Below, piece by piece: positions 7,974-15,966 of a stretch of 64,000 bases of DNA. The translations under genes and the position numbers were made by a program. Position 1 is the first letter of the stretch. Each line of letters begins with the position of its first letter. The notes under the pieces were generated by a model. It saw only the letters and a list, made by a program, of their open reading frames with translations, ran no database searches and was not told where the DNA came from. Source of the stretch: Actinomadura macra NBRC 14102 (GTDB lineage Bacteria > Actinomycetota > Actinomycetes > Streptosporangiales > Streptosporangiaceae). The stretch is from the NCBI RefSeq assembly GCF_001552215.1, contig NZ_BCQT01000010.1, forward strand, positions 496,001 to 560,000, in the 5' to 3' direction.

Positions 7974-8641
7974 GAGGAGGCTCCGGCGCTCTTCCTGCGG
8001 CGCAGGAGGAGGAATCCTGCTCCCGCGATGACGACGACTCCCGCGCCGGAGGCGACCCACGCCCAGACGGGCACGCCGTCGGGTTCGCCCGTGAACGTCA
8101 CCGGTACGCGGACGTCCTGCGAGCGGTCCGAGGTCCGGGTGTGGTCGGCGCGGGTGACGACGACGCAGCGCACCTTCGTGCAGTCCGCGGTGTCCGACAG
8201 CGCGGCGCCGACCCGCAGCTGCACGTCGAAGGTGCCGCCGGGCCCGTACGGAACGGCCAGGCCCTTCCCGTACGGGGGCGGGTTGGACGAGATCCACTGC
8301 GAGGCGCCGGCGCTCCCGGAGGTGTCGGCGCCGCCCCCGCACGGGGAGGGCACCTTCCCCTGCCCGTTGTCCTTGCACAGGGCGACGTAGACGCCCTTGC
8401 CCTTGTCGTAACCGGAGCCTCGGACACGGACAGTGGCGCCCTTGACGGGCAGACCGTCCACCCGCGAGACGGTGAGGGCCTGTCCGGAGGGACCGGCGGC
8501 CCGCCCTTCCTTGGCGGGCACGGACGCGGCAGACCCAACGGCCACGGACACGGCGTGCGCGGGCGGGGCGAGCAGCGCGCCCGCGGCGGCGGTCAGGGCG
8601 AGCGTCGCCAGCGGACGTACGGCGATGAGGGAAGCGTGCAT
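7970..8641 (-). CDS. membrane-anchored neocarzinostatin-like surface protein, first gene of the hmu operon
   Basis: The 223-residue protein has a signal peptide (about 1-30), one extracellular domain, and a C-terminal membrane helix followed by RRRKS, so it is anchored with its domain outside. The domain carries the pattern VRGSGYDKGKGVYVALC and later DCTKVRCVVVTRADHTRTSD. The second segment, with Cys-x4-Cys, resembles the C-terminal part of the neocarzinostatin apoprotein family. It is the first gene of the operon and overlaps hmuT. I used the ATG at 8641 (GGAAAA upstream); a TTG at 8653 is possible. A heme-receptor or relay role, as for HtaA proteins in other actinobacteria, is inferred. 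Confidence 0.75.
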   Translation of the reverse strand: MHASLIAVRPLATLALTAAAGALLAPPAHAVSVAVGSAASVPAKEGRAAGPSGQALTVSRVDGLPVKGATVRVRGSGYDKGKGVYVALCKDNGQGKVPSPCGGGADTSGSAGASQWISSNPPPYGKGLAVPYGPGGTFDVQLRVGAALSDTADCTKVRCVVVTRADHTRTSDRSQDVRVPVTFTGEPDGVPVWAWVASGAGVVVIAGAGFLLLRRRKSAGASS

Positions 8642-8706
8642 TGGGTTTTCCAACCTTCGAGCTGTGCGGCCCCCACCAGGGGCTTTACCGAGATCCCGCC
8701 CTTACA

Positions 8707-8725
8707 TTAGCTTAGGCTTACCTAA
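8707..8725. promoter_or_regulatory. DtxR/IdeR-type iron box
   Basis: The sequence TTAGCTTAGGCTTACCTAA matches 17 of 19 positions of the known IdeR consensus TTAGGTTAGGCTAACCTAA. It lies between the divergent surface-protein genes, 66 bases before one start and 18 before the other. It should repress both the hmuTUV operon and the rightward genes when iron is plentiful. Confidence 0.85.
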
Positions 8726-8742
8726 CTCTTAAGAGGTGAGCC

Positions 8743-9591
8743 TTGCCTAACTCCATCGCGCTACGGCGTGCCGCGATTCCCGCCTCTGTCACGGCCGCCA
8801 CCCTCGCCGCGCTGGCCCTCGCCGCCGATCCCGCCTACGCCGCCTCGGTACGGGTGTCCCCCACGTCCGGTGTGAATCCCGCCGGGCAGTCGGTCACGGT
8901 GAGTGGCTCCGGTTTCGACCCCGCGCGCAACAACGGCTTCGGCGTCTACGTCGTGTTCGGGCCCCGCCGCGCCAACTGGGTGACCGACTCCAACGCCTAC
9001 CTCGCGGCCAAATGGGTGCACCGCGGCGCCGCCGGGAGCGGAGGGCAGGCGCCCATGAGTTCGTCCGGCGGCTTCTCGGTCAGCCTCTCGGTGAGGGCCA
9101 AGTACACCGACGGCAACGGTAGGAAGGTCGACTGCCTGAAGACCCAGTGCTATGTCATGACGATGGCGGCGCACGGCGTCCCCGACCGCAGCCAGGACAC
9201 CGCCACCCCCATCAGGTTCACCGGCTCCGGGCCGGGTTCCGGGCCAGGTTCCGACCCGGAGCCCGGGAGCGGGTCCGACACGGACGGCTCGTCCGGCACC
9301 GGATCGGGCGGCGGGACGTCCTCCGGGCCGGGGACGGGCACACCGGGTGGAGCGGGCGGGTCCGCCACATCCGGGAGCCCGTCCGGCGCCGCGTCCGGTG
9401 CCCCGTCAGCGGCGGCGGCACCGGGCGCGGTCGCGCCGGACGGGCTCTCTCCCGCGAGCGCGTTCGAGCAGACCCCGTCCGGCGGACGGACCGGATCGCC
9501 GTGGCCGTTTTGGGCCATAACCGGAGCCGCTCTCCTCGCGGTGCTGGCCGCCCGTCACGGCGCCCGCCGCCGGGCGGCCCACCGGCGGTAG
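8743..9591 (+). CDS. neocarzinostatin-like surface protein with Gly/Ser-rich stalk and membrane anchor
   Basis: The 282-residue protein starts at TTG; a strong AGAGGTGAG just upstream fixes this start. It has a signal peptide (about 1-33) and an extracellular domain (about 34-165) with VSGSGFDPARNNGFGVYVVF and DCLKTQCYVMTMAAHGVPD. A low-complexity Gly/Ser/Pro/Thr stalk (about 165-245) and a C-terminal membrane helix with Arg-rich tail follow. The domain is clearly paralogous to those at 7970-8641 and 9700-10686. It lies directly behind an iron box. The arrangement suggests a receptor held away from the membrane by a flexible stalk, probably feeding the HmuT system. Confidence 0.8.
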   Translation: MPNSIALRRAAIPASVTAATLAALALAADPAYAASVRVSPTSGVNPAGQSVTVSGSGFDPARNNGFGVYVVFGPRRANWVTDSNAYLAAKWVHRGAAGSGGQAPMSSSGGFSVSLSVRAKYTDGNGRKVDCLKTQCYVMTMAAHGVPDRSQDTATPIRFTGSGPGSGPGSDPEPGSGSDTDGSSGTGSGGGTSSGPGTGTPGGAGGSATSGSPSGAASGAPSAAAAPGAVAPDGLSPASAFEQTPSGGRTGSPWPFWAITGAALLAVLAARHGARRRAAHRR

Positions 9592-9664
9592 GGCGTCATG
9601 ACCAGGGCACCCCTCTTGATCTGCGACGGCACTCCTGTACAGTCCCGATCTTAGGTAGCCGATC

Positions 9665-9683
9665 TTAGGTAAGCCTTACCTAA
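9665..9683. promoter_or_regulatory. second DtxR/IdeR-type iron box, perfectly palindromic arms
   Basis: TTAGGTAAGCCTTACCTAA is a 19-bp site with perfect 9-bp arms around a central C and closely follows the IdeR consensus. It ends 16 bases before the ATG at 9700. A partial copy of the left side (GATCTTAGGTA) occurs at about 9648, so a second, weaker protomer site may exist. Confidence 0.88.
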
Positions 9684-9699
9684 TTTTTGAGAGGAACCG

Positions 9700-10686
9700 A
9701 TGACCAGACCCAAGACGAGGGCGTCCGTACGGCTCGCCCGCGGCGCGGCGCTGCTCGCCGCAGCCGGGCTGACCACGATCGGGCTCGGCGTCGCGCCGGC
9801 GCTCGCGGCCGGCCCCGCCACCACCGTCACCCCCGCGACGGGGGCCGACCCCGAAGGCGCGACCCTCACCGTCCACGGCAGCGGCTTCAGCGCCACGGCG
9901 AACAACGGCCTCGGCGTCTACGCGGTGTTCGGGCCGAAGGGGCCCGACTATGCCACCAACGCGAACGCCTACCAGGCGTCCAAGTGGGTGCACAAGGGAG
10001 CCACTCCCAGCGCCGGCCAGGCCGTGCTGAACGCCGACGGCACCTTCGACGTCACCTTCACCGGCATCAAGGCCAAGTACACCGACGGCGACGGCAAGCA
10101 GGTCAACTGCCTCACCACCCAGTGCTACCTCATCACGATGGCGGCGCACGGCCTCCCCGACCGCAGCCAGGACAGCTTCACCCCGGTCACGTTCACGGGC
10201 GGGGAGAACCCCGGGGGCCCAGGCCCCGGCACCCCCGCGGGGACGGGACAGCAGAAGCTGTCCACCAAGGTCAGCAACGGGGCGCTCACCCTCGCCCTGG
10301 CCGGTGACAGCGCCGAGCTGAGCGCGGTGGCGCCCGGCAAGCACTCCACCGGCGCGCTGCGGACCGCGACGGTCACCGACGCCCGTGGCACCCAGGCGGG
10401 CTGGAGCCTCGTCGGCGAGGTCACCGACTTCGGCCGCGCGGCGGGCGGGACGATCCCGGCGTCCGGTCTCGCGTGGTCCCCGACCGCACGCGTGGTGGAC
10501 GACGGTTCGCGGGGCGCGGTGACGCCGGGCGCGGCGGGTTCCCTCGGGGCGCCCCGCACGCTCGCGTCGTCGGCCGCCGGATCCAGCGGCGGCGTGTTCG
10601 AGGCCGGAGCCGGGCTGGACCTCAGCGTCCCGGCCGGAACCGCACCGGGCGACTACACCGCCACCCTCACCCTGACCCTCTCCTAG
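9700..10686 (+). CDS. secreted protein: neocarzinostatin-like domain plus WxL-like C-terminal domain
   Basis: The 328-residue protein has a signal peptide (about 1-36). A neocarzinostatin-like domain follows (about 38-165, VHGSGFSATANNGLGVYAVF and NCLTTQCYLITMAAHGLPD). The C-terminal domain (about 190-328) ends in LDLSVPAGTAPGDYTATLTL and has a Trp in AGWSLVGEV, as in WxL cell-wall-binding domains. There is no membrane helix, so it may bind the wall non-covalently. The next gene encodes a DUF916 protein, the usual partner of WxL proteins in Firmicutes, which supports this reading. GAGAGGAACC precedes the ATG, and an iron box lies in the promoter. Confidence 0.78.
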   Translation: MTRPKTRASVRLARGAALLAAAGLTTIGLGVAPALAAGPATTVTPATGADPEGATLTVHGSGFSATANNGLGVYAVFGPKGPDYATNANAYQASKWVHKGATPSAGQAVLNADGTFDVTFTGIKAKYTDGDGKQVNCLTTQCYLITMAAHGLPDRSQDSFTPVTFTGGENPGGPGPGTPAGTGQQKLSTKVSNGALTLALAGDSAELSAVAPGKHSTGALRTATVTDARGTQAGWSLVGEVTDFGRAAGGTIPASGLAWSPTARVVDDGSRGAVTPGAAGSLGAPRTLASSAAGSSGGVFEAGAGLDLSVPAGTAPGDYTATLTLTLS

Positions 10687-10711
10687 GGTCTGCCCGCAAG
10701 ACGCAGATGAA

Positions 10712-10750
10712 GGGCGAGGTGGGGATGATCCAAGCATCCCCACCTCGCCC
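10712..10750 (+). terminator. 16-bp perfect hairpin
   Basis: GGGCGAGGTGGGGATG (10712-10727) pairs perfectly with 10735-10750 across a 7-base loop. It lies 25 bases after the stop of the preceding gene. It may end most transcription from the iron box while letting some pass into the DUF916 gene, whose ATG is 29 bases further on. Confidence 0.75.
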
Positions 10751-10778
10751 GCGAAGAGTACGCGGAGTCCTTACCAAG

Positions 10779-11801
10779 ATGAACGCCATTCGCGGAGTTG
10801 CCGTCGTGGCCGCGGCGACCGCCCTCGCCGCGCCCGCGGCCGTCCCGCCACCGGCCGCCGCGCACGCCGCCGCTGCGGCCACCGCGCACGCCGGTGCCGC
10901 GCCCGGTGCCGCGCCCGCGCCGGGCGGGTTCGCCTGGTCGGTCAAGCCCGCCGGGGCCAAAGGGCAGTCGCGGCGCGACTTCTTCGTCTACTCGGTGTCG
11001 CCCGGCCAGCGCGTGCGCGACAAGGTGGTCGTCACCAACATGAGCACGCGGAAGCTGACCTTCCGCGTGTACGCCACCGACGCGTTCAACACCGCGGACG
11101 GCTCGTTCGCACTGCTCACCGCGGACCGTACCGCCAGCGACATCGGCACCTGGATCACTGTCGCGGGCAACCCCGCGCGCACCGTCGCGCCCGGCCGCTC
11201 CGCCGAACTGCCGTTCACGTTGACCGTCCCGCCGGGCGCCACGCCGGGCGACCACTCCGGCGGCGTGATCGCCGCCGTCACCGAGCAGACCACCGGCAGC
11301 CAGGGTCAGCGCGTCAACGTCGACCGCAGGATCGCCGCCCGCGTGTACGCGCGGGTCGACGGTGCGCTCACCTCGTCGCTGCGGGTGGAGTCGCTGAAGG
11401 TCGCGCACCAGCGCCCGGTGTTCGGCGGCGGGGACGTGAACGTCACCTACCGGATCCGCAACACCGGGAACGTGCGGCTCGCCGCGACGGCGCGGGCCGG
11501 TGTCAGCGGCCCGTTCGGGACGGGTCTCGGCAGCCCCGCCACGCGGCAGGTCCCCGAGCTGCTGCCCGGCAGCGTCTACACCTTCACCGACCGGGTCCGC
11601 GGCGTGTATCCGGCCGGTCCGCTGACCGCGACGCTGCGGCTGACGCCGGCGGGCGCGGCGGACGGCTCGCCCTCCGCCCCGCGGCCGACCGTCAGAACCG
11701 CCGGGTGGTGGGCGACGCCGTGGGCGCCGGCCGCCGCGATCGTGCTCGCCGCCGTCCTGGCCGTGTACCTGGTGCGGCGCCGCCGCAGGGCCCGTCCATG
11801 A
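10779..11801 (+). CDS. DUF916 (WxL-interacting) membrane-anchored surface protein
   Basis: The 340-residue protein has a signal peptide rich in Ala, then a DUF916-type domain (about 50-180) opening with FAWSVKPAGAKGQSRRDFFV and containing TNMSTRKLTFRVYATDAFNT. An Ig-like second part (about 200-300) and a C-terminal membrane helix followed by RRRRRARP complete it. In Firmicutes this architecture couples WxL proteins to peptidoglycan. Here it sits behind a WxL-like protein in an iron-controlled locus. Length and topology fit the family. The start at 10779 has GGAG upstream at a rather long spacing. Confidence 0.8.
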   Translation: MNAIRGVAVVAAATALAAPAAVPPPAAAHAAAAATAHAGAAPGAAPAPGGFAWSVKPAGAKGQSRRDFFVYSVSPGQRVRDKVVVTNMSTRKLTFRVYATDAFNTADGSFALLTADRTASDIGTWITVAGNPARTVAPGRSAELPFTLTVPPGATPGDHSGGVIAAVTEQTTGSQGQRVNVDRRIAARVYARVDGALTSSLRVESLKVAHQRPVFGGGDVNVTYRIRNTGNVRLAATARAGVSGPFGTGLGSPATRQVPELLPGSVYTFTDRVRGVYPAGPLTATLRLTPAGAADGSPSAPRPTVRTAGWWATPWAPAAAIVLAAVLAVYLVRRRRRARP

Positions 11802-11833
11802 GGCGGCGCCGCACGCTCATGAGGACGCGCTGA
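11798..11833 (+). CDS. possible 11-codon coupling ORF
   Basis: ATG at 11798 overlaps the stop of the DUF916 gene (ATGA), and its own stop overlaps the next ATG (TGATG). The peptide would be MRRRRTLMRTR. The main gene has its own GAGGA site inside this ORF, so the small ORF may only serve translational coupling or may be chance. Confidence 0.25.
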   Translation: MRRRRTLMRTR

Positions 11834-12993
11834 TGAGGACACTGCTGGCTGCGGCGTTGGCCGTCCCGCCGCTCTCCCTCGCCGCGCCCGGCCCGACCGT
11901 CGAGATCGACCGCGCGGAGGCGCGGGTGGGCGACACCGTCACCGTGGACCTGGCGGCATGGCCGTCCGGGAACGTGCTGATCGAGCTGTGCGGCAACGGC
12001 GGGGGGCGCGGTTCGGCCGACTGCGCCGTCGCCGCGGCGGCCACGACGTTCATCGACGCCAAGGGCCGTGGCACGGCGATGGTCACGGTCGTCAAGCCGC
12101 CGATCGGCTGCCCCTGCGTCATCTCCGCGCGCCCGGTCACCGGCGGGCGGGCGCGGACCGTCCCGCTGGTGGTCACGGGCGTCCCGACGCTGTCGTCCGC
12201 GCAGCGCCGCGCCGTGTCCACCACGCCCGCCCGTGACCTGGCCGTCTCGGGGGTCCGGGTGAGCGGCGGCGGCCCGGGGGCGGCCTGGCTCGGCGGCTCC
12301 GCGACGCGGACGGTGACGTTCACCGTCCGCAACACCGGCGCCGCACCCGTCACCGACCCGCCGCTCACGCTGGCGGTCGGACGCGGCGGCGAGCCCACCG
12401 GCATCCTGGACGCGCCGAGGATCGGGACGCTGGCGCCCGGGCAGGAGCGCAGCTACTCCGTCCGCGCCCGGCTGCCGGGTCCCGCCTTCGGCCGGTACGC
12501 GATCGTCGGGGAGCTCACCGGCGTCGACCGGCCCGCGCGGTTCACCGCCCGCACCTCGTCCTACCCGTGGGCGCTGCCCGCCTTGATCGTGCTCGCGGCG
12601 CCGCTCGTCATCGTCAGGGAGCTCCGCCGTCCCCGCGGCAGGGGCGCCCGCGGGCCGCGGCAGGTGGCCGGGGCGCCGCGGGCCGTCGCCATGAACGAGA
12701 TCGTCGCGCTCAACGTCGGGCAGTGGCGGCGCCTCCGGAACCTGTCGCGGGCCGCGCTCGCCGACACGTTGACCCCGCTCACCGGCACGACGTGGACGGA
12801 CCGCGACGTCGAGAGCGCGGAGACCCTCAGCCCGCCGCACCGCTTCGACGCCGACGAGCTGCTGGCCCTCAGCCGCGCCCTCGACGTCCCCCTGCCGGCG
12901 CTGCTGCTGCCGCCGTCCGGCTACGAGATCGCGCCTCCCGCCAGCCCGGTGACCAGTGCGGGACGGGCGTCCAGCCCCGGCCCGTCCGTGTAG
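11833..12993 (+). CDS. membrane protein with extracellular beta domains and a cytoplasmic HTH domain
   Basis: The 386-residue protein has a signal peptide (about 1-18) and a small extracellular domain with several Cys (LCGNGGG, IGCPCVISARPV), distantly like the neocarzinostatin family. A CARDB/Ig-like domain (about 135-240, TRTVTFTVRNTGAAPV) and a membrane helix (about 245-262) follow. Past the helix, the cytoplasmic part (about 290-365) has an XRE-like pattern: VGQWRRLRNLSRAALADTL, later DADELLALSRALDVPLPALL. This would make it a membrane-tethered DNA-binding or protein-binding sensor for the heme locus. GAGGAC lies 8 bases before the ATG. The HTH assignment is by pattern only. Confidence 0.7.
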   Translation: MRTLLAAALAVPPLSLAAPGPTVEIDRAEARVGDTVTVDLAAWPSGNVLIELCGNGGGRGSADCAVAAAATTFIDAKGRGTAMVTVVKPPIGCPCVISARPVTGGRARTVPLVVTGVPTLSSAQRRAVSTTPARDLAVSGVRVSGGGPGAAWLGGSATRTVTFTVRNTGAAPVTDPPLTLAVGRGGEPTGILDAPRIGTLAPGQERSYSVRARLPGPAFGRYAIVGELTGVDRPARFTARTSSYPWALPALIVLAAPLVIVRELRRPRGRGARGPRQVAGAPRAVAMNEIVALNVGQWRRLRNLSRAALADTLTPLTGTTWTDRDVESAETLSPPHRFDADELLALSRALDVPLPALLLPPSGYEIAPPASPVTSAGRASSPGPSV

Positions 12994-13007
12994 AGAAGGA
13001 GTGCGCC

Positions 13008-13928
13008 ATGGAACAGGAACCGTTCACCGCGGAGGTGGTCGCGGCGATCGCCCGCCATATGAACGACGACCACGCCGCGGACTCGGTGGTGATCGTGCGG
13101 GCGCTCGGCGGGCAGCCGGCGGCCACGGCCGCGGTGATGACCGGGATGGACGCCGACGGGATCGACTTCTCCGTCCAGGTGGACGGGCGTTCGGTGCCCG
13201 TCCGGATCCCGTGGAGCGAACGGCTGACGCAGCGGGCGCAGGTGCGCGCCGAGGTGGTGCGCATGTACGACAAGGCCCGCGAGGCCGAGCGGTTCTCGGT
13301 CAGGTTGCGCATGGCCACCAGGCCCGACCACGGCGACACCGAGCACTCGCCCTTCATGGACGCGCTGGTCGAGGGGCGGCTCAACCGGGACGAGTACGCG
13401 CTGCTGGTCGGGCAGCTCTCCTTCGTCTACGACGTCCTGGAGCAGGCGGCCGACCGTATGCACGACGACGAGGTCGCGGGGACGTTCGATTTCCCGGCTT
13501 TCCGCCGCCTGGACGCCTTGCACTCCGACCTTGAGTTCTTCTACGGGCCGGGCTGGCGTGAGCACGTCCAGGCCGACGAGGCGACCCGCCGCTACTGCGA
13601 CCGGCTCCGTGCGGTGTGCTTCGACTGGCCGGGAGGTTTCGTGGCCCACCACTACACCCGTTACCTCGGCGACCTGTCCGGCGGGCAGGTCATCGCAAGG
13701 CGGCTGAAGGGCGTCTACGGTCTCGCGGACGGGAACGGGCTGCGCTTCTACGAGTTCGAGGGCAGGCCGAAGGTCATGAAGGACCGGTACCGTGCCCTGC
13801 TCGACGACGCCCCGTGGGACGAGGCCGAGCGCGGGCGCGTCATCGCCGAGGTGAAGACGGCCTACCGGCTCAACGCGGAGCTGATCACCGCGCTGGGCCG
13901 GCGGCTCCCGGTCGACCCGGCTGCGTGA
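13008..13928 (+). CDS. DUF2470-heme oxygenase fusion protein
   Basis: The 306-residue protein combines an N-terminal DUF2470 domain (about 1-95, HMNDDHAADSVVIVRALGG, as in HugZ-type heme-degrading proteins) with a C-terminal biliverdin-type heme oxygenase (about 105-306). The oxygenase part has TEHSPFM, YTRYLGDLSGGQVIAR and VKTAYRLNAELI; His108 aligns with the proximal heme ligand of HmuO. AAGGAG lies just before the ATG. It should open heme with O2 and reductant to release iron, biliverdin and CO, finishing the path begun by the surface proteins and HmuTUV. It is the last gene of the rightward iron-regulated set. Confidence 0.9.
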   Translation: MEQEPFTAEVVAAIARHMNDDHAADSVVIVRALGGQPAATAAVMTGMDADGIDFSVQVDGRSVPVRIPWSERLTQRAQVRAEVVRMYDKAREAERFSVRLRMATRPDHGDTEHSPFMDALVEGRLNRDEYALLVGQLSFVYDVLEQAADRMHDDEVAGTFDFPAFRRLDALHSDLEFFYGPGWREHVQADEATRRYCDRLRAVCFDWPGGFVAHHYTRYLGDLSGGQVIARRLKGVYGLADGNGLRFYEFEGRPKVMKDRYRALLDDAPWDEAERGRVIAEVKTAYRLNAELITALGRRLPVDPAA

Positions 13929-14044
13929 CGGGGTGATGCCGGTGCGCGAGGGATTGCGGGCATTCCCCGGATTGGAGCGAGCCATGAGACCGGTTGAGGG
14001 GGATATGAGGCATTCCAGCTGGCAGTGGTTCTAGGCTGTCGCCC

Positions 14045-15805
14045 GTGACCTCAGGGCAGATGGTGATCGACGGCCGCTTCGAGCTGCGGGGACGGCTCGG
14101 CAGCGGTGGGATGGGCACGGTCTGGCGCGCGTTCGACCTGGCCCTGGAACGCGAGGTCGCGCTGAAGGAGGTGCGGCTCGCCGACACCGAGACCTCCCAG
14201 CTCGACCCGGACGTCGTGCGGATGCTGCGCGAGCGGGTGATGCGCGAGGCCCGCGCCCTCGCGCGCATCGACCACCCGAACGTGGTGACCATCCACCACA
14301 TCGTGGACTCGCCCGACATGCCGCACCCGTGGCTGGTCATGGAACTCGTCCGCGGGCAGTCCCTCCACGACCGGCTGGAGAACGGCCCGCTGTCGCCCGC
14401 CGAGGGAGCCGCGGTCGGGCGCGGCATCCTGGCGGCGCTGCGGGCGGCCCACGAGGCCGGGATCTGCCATCGCGACGTCAAGCCCGCGAACGTCCTGCTG
14501 CGGACGGACGGGACGCCGGTCCTCACCGACTTCGGCATCGCGGTGCTGGAGGAGGCGTCCCGCGTCACCGCCACCGGCGGGCTCGTGGGCTCGCCGGAGT
14601 ACATCGCGCCCGAACGGCTGCACGGGCACGAGGGCAATCCCGCCTCGGACCTGTGGTCGCTCGGCGTGCTGCTGTACGTGGCGGTGGAGGGCCGCAACCC
14701 GCTGCGCCGCCCCACCACCGCCGCGACGCTGGCCGCCGTCATGACCGCCCCGATCCCGCCGGCCCACCGCGCCGGCGCGCTGGCGCCCGTCCTACAGGCG
14801 CTGCTCGTGCGGGACCCGGCCGCACGCCCGGCGGGCGCCCACCTGGACCACTTGCTCTCCCAGGCCGCGGCGACCGGCCTGAACGGCTCCACCGGCCTGA
14901 ACATCCCGGCCGTCCCGCCCCTGCCCGGCCCGAACGGCTCTACCGGACCGAACGGCTCCACCGGACCGGGCGTCTCCACCGGACCGGGAATCCCCACCGG
15001 CCCGAGCGTGGCGTCCATGCCGGGAGGTCCCCCACCACTGCCGCCCGGTTTCTCCATGCCGGGTGCCCCGGGGACGAACCCGAACTCGTTCCCGCCGCCG
15101 ATCCGGATCACCGACCCCGCGCTGGCGCCGCGCCGCCGGTCCCCGCTGATCACCACCGTGGTCGCCATCCTGGCGGCCGGGGCGGTCGCGGCGCTCCTCG
15201 CGACGATCATCATCGTCCTGCCCCGGGTCCTGGACAACGCGACCGGACGGGTGGCGAACGGTGGCCACCCGTCCGGCAACAAGCCGACGAGCGGCACGAG
15301 CGGTGCGGCCGGGCCGCGCGGCGGCACCGGCGGCGGCACCACCGAGACCAAGACCCTGCTGACCCCCACCGCCATCCGCAGCGTGATCAAGAAGTTCGAG
15401 GACGCGTCGCACAGCAAGCAGTTCGCCGAGTTCACGGTGTACGAGGAGCGCGCCGACGCCGACGCCCCCGTCGCCGGGCGCCGCGCCGCCTTCGACAACT
15501 ACACCTTCGAGAAGGGCGCGGACGCCGCCGTCCGCAAGGGCCCCAGCATCGCGATCACGACGGGCGACGCCAAGGTCAACCTCAACGCCTTCAACTGGGA
15601 CGCCCTGCCCGCGCTGATGCAGCGGGCCGCGCGCACGCTCAAGGTGCCGAAGCCGACCAGCAAGTACATCATCGTGAAGGCGTCCTGGACCTTCAACGGC
15701 GACCGCCCCACCATGATGATCTACTTCACCGACGAGTACGACGGCGGCTATCTGGCCGTGAACACCAAGGGCAAGGTCATCAGCACCGTCCCGGCCGACT
15801 CCTGA
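14045..15805 (+). CDS. membrane Ser/Thr protein kinase (PknB/Pkn2 type)
   Basis: The 586-residue protein has an N-terminal kinase domain (about 10-275) with glycine loop GRLGSGGMGTVW, Lys41, HRD motif CHRDVKPANVLL (Asp144), DFG at Asp162 and APE in YIAPERL. A Pro/Gly/Ser-rich linker follows (about 285-355), containing short degenerate repeats of the type NGSTGP/VSTGP. One membrane helix comes near residue 370, then an extracellular domain (about 430-586) of unknown fold. The kinase should phosphorylate cytoplasmic substrates in response to an outside cue. The GTG at 14045 lacks a clear ribosome site; an ATG at 14060 is possible. Confidence 0.92.
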   Translation: MTSGQMVIDGRFELRGRLGSGGMGTVWRAFDLALEREVALKEVRLADTETSQLDPDVVRMLRERVMREARALARIDHPNVVTIHHIVDSPDMPHPWLVMELVRGQSLHDRLENGPLSPAEGAAVGRGILAALRAAHEAGICHRDVKPANVLLRTDGTPVLTDFGIAVLEEASRVTATGGLVGSPEYIAPERLHGHEGNPASDLWSLGVLLYVAVEGRNPLRRPTTAATLAAVMTAPIPPAHRAGALAPVLQALLVRDPAARPAGAHLDHLLSQAAATGLNGSTGLNIPAVPPLPGPNGSTGPNGSTGPGVSTGPGIPTGPSVASMPGGPPPLPPGFSMPGAPGTNPNSFPPPIRITDPALAPRRRSPLITTVVAILAAGAVAALLATIIIVLPRVLDNATGRVANGGHPSGNKPTSGTSGAAGPRGGTGGGTTETKTLLTPTAIRSVIKKFEDASHSKQFAEFTVYEERADADAPVAGRRAAFDNYTFEKGADAAVRKGPSIAITTGDAKVNLNAFNWDALPALMQRAARTLKVPKPTSKYIIVKASWTFNGDRPTMMIYFTDEYDGGYLAVNTKGKVISTVPADS

Positions 15806-15966
15806 GGCTCGGCCCAGGATCTCCCAAGGAACGGCCAAGACACCCCGTGGACCGGCGCATCGCCTCCGGCCACGCCGCCTCCCGGTCGTAGGGTCCGCTG
15901 GCGTGGTCCGCGCGGACCGCGCCGAACCGGGGGTGCGGCGCGCCTCCCGTGCCCGAGGGGGACGTC

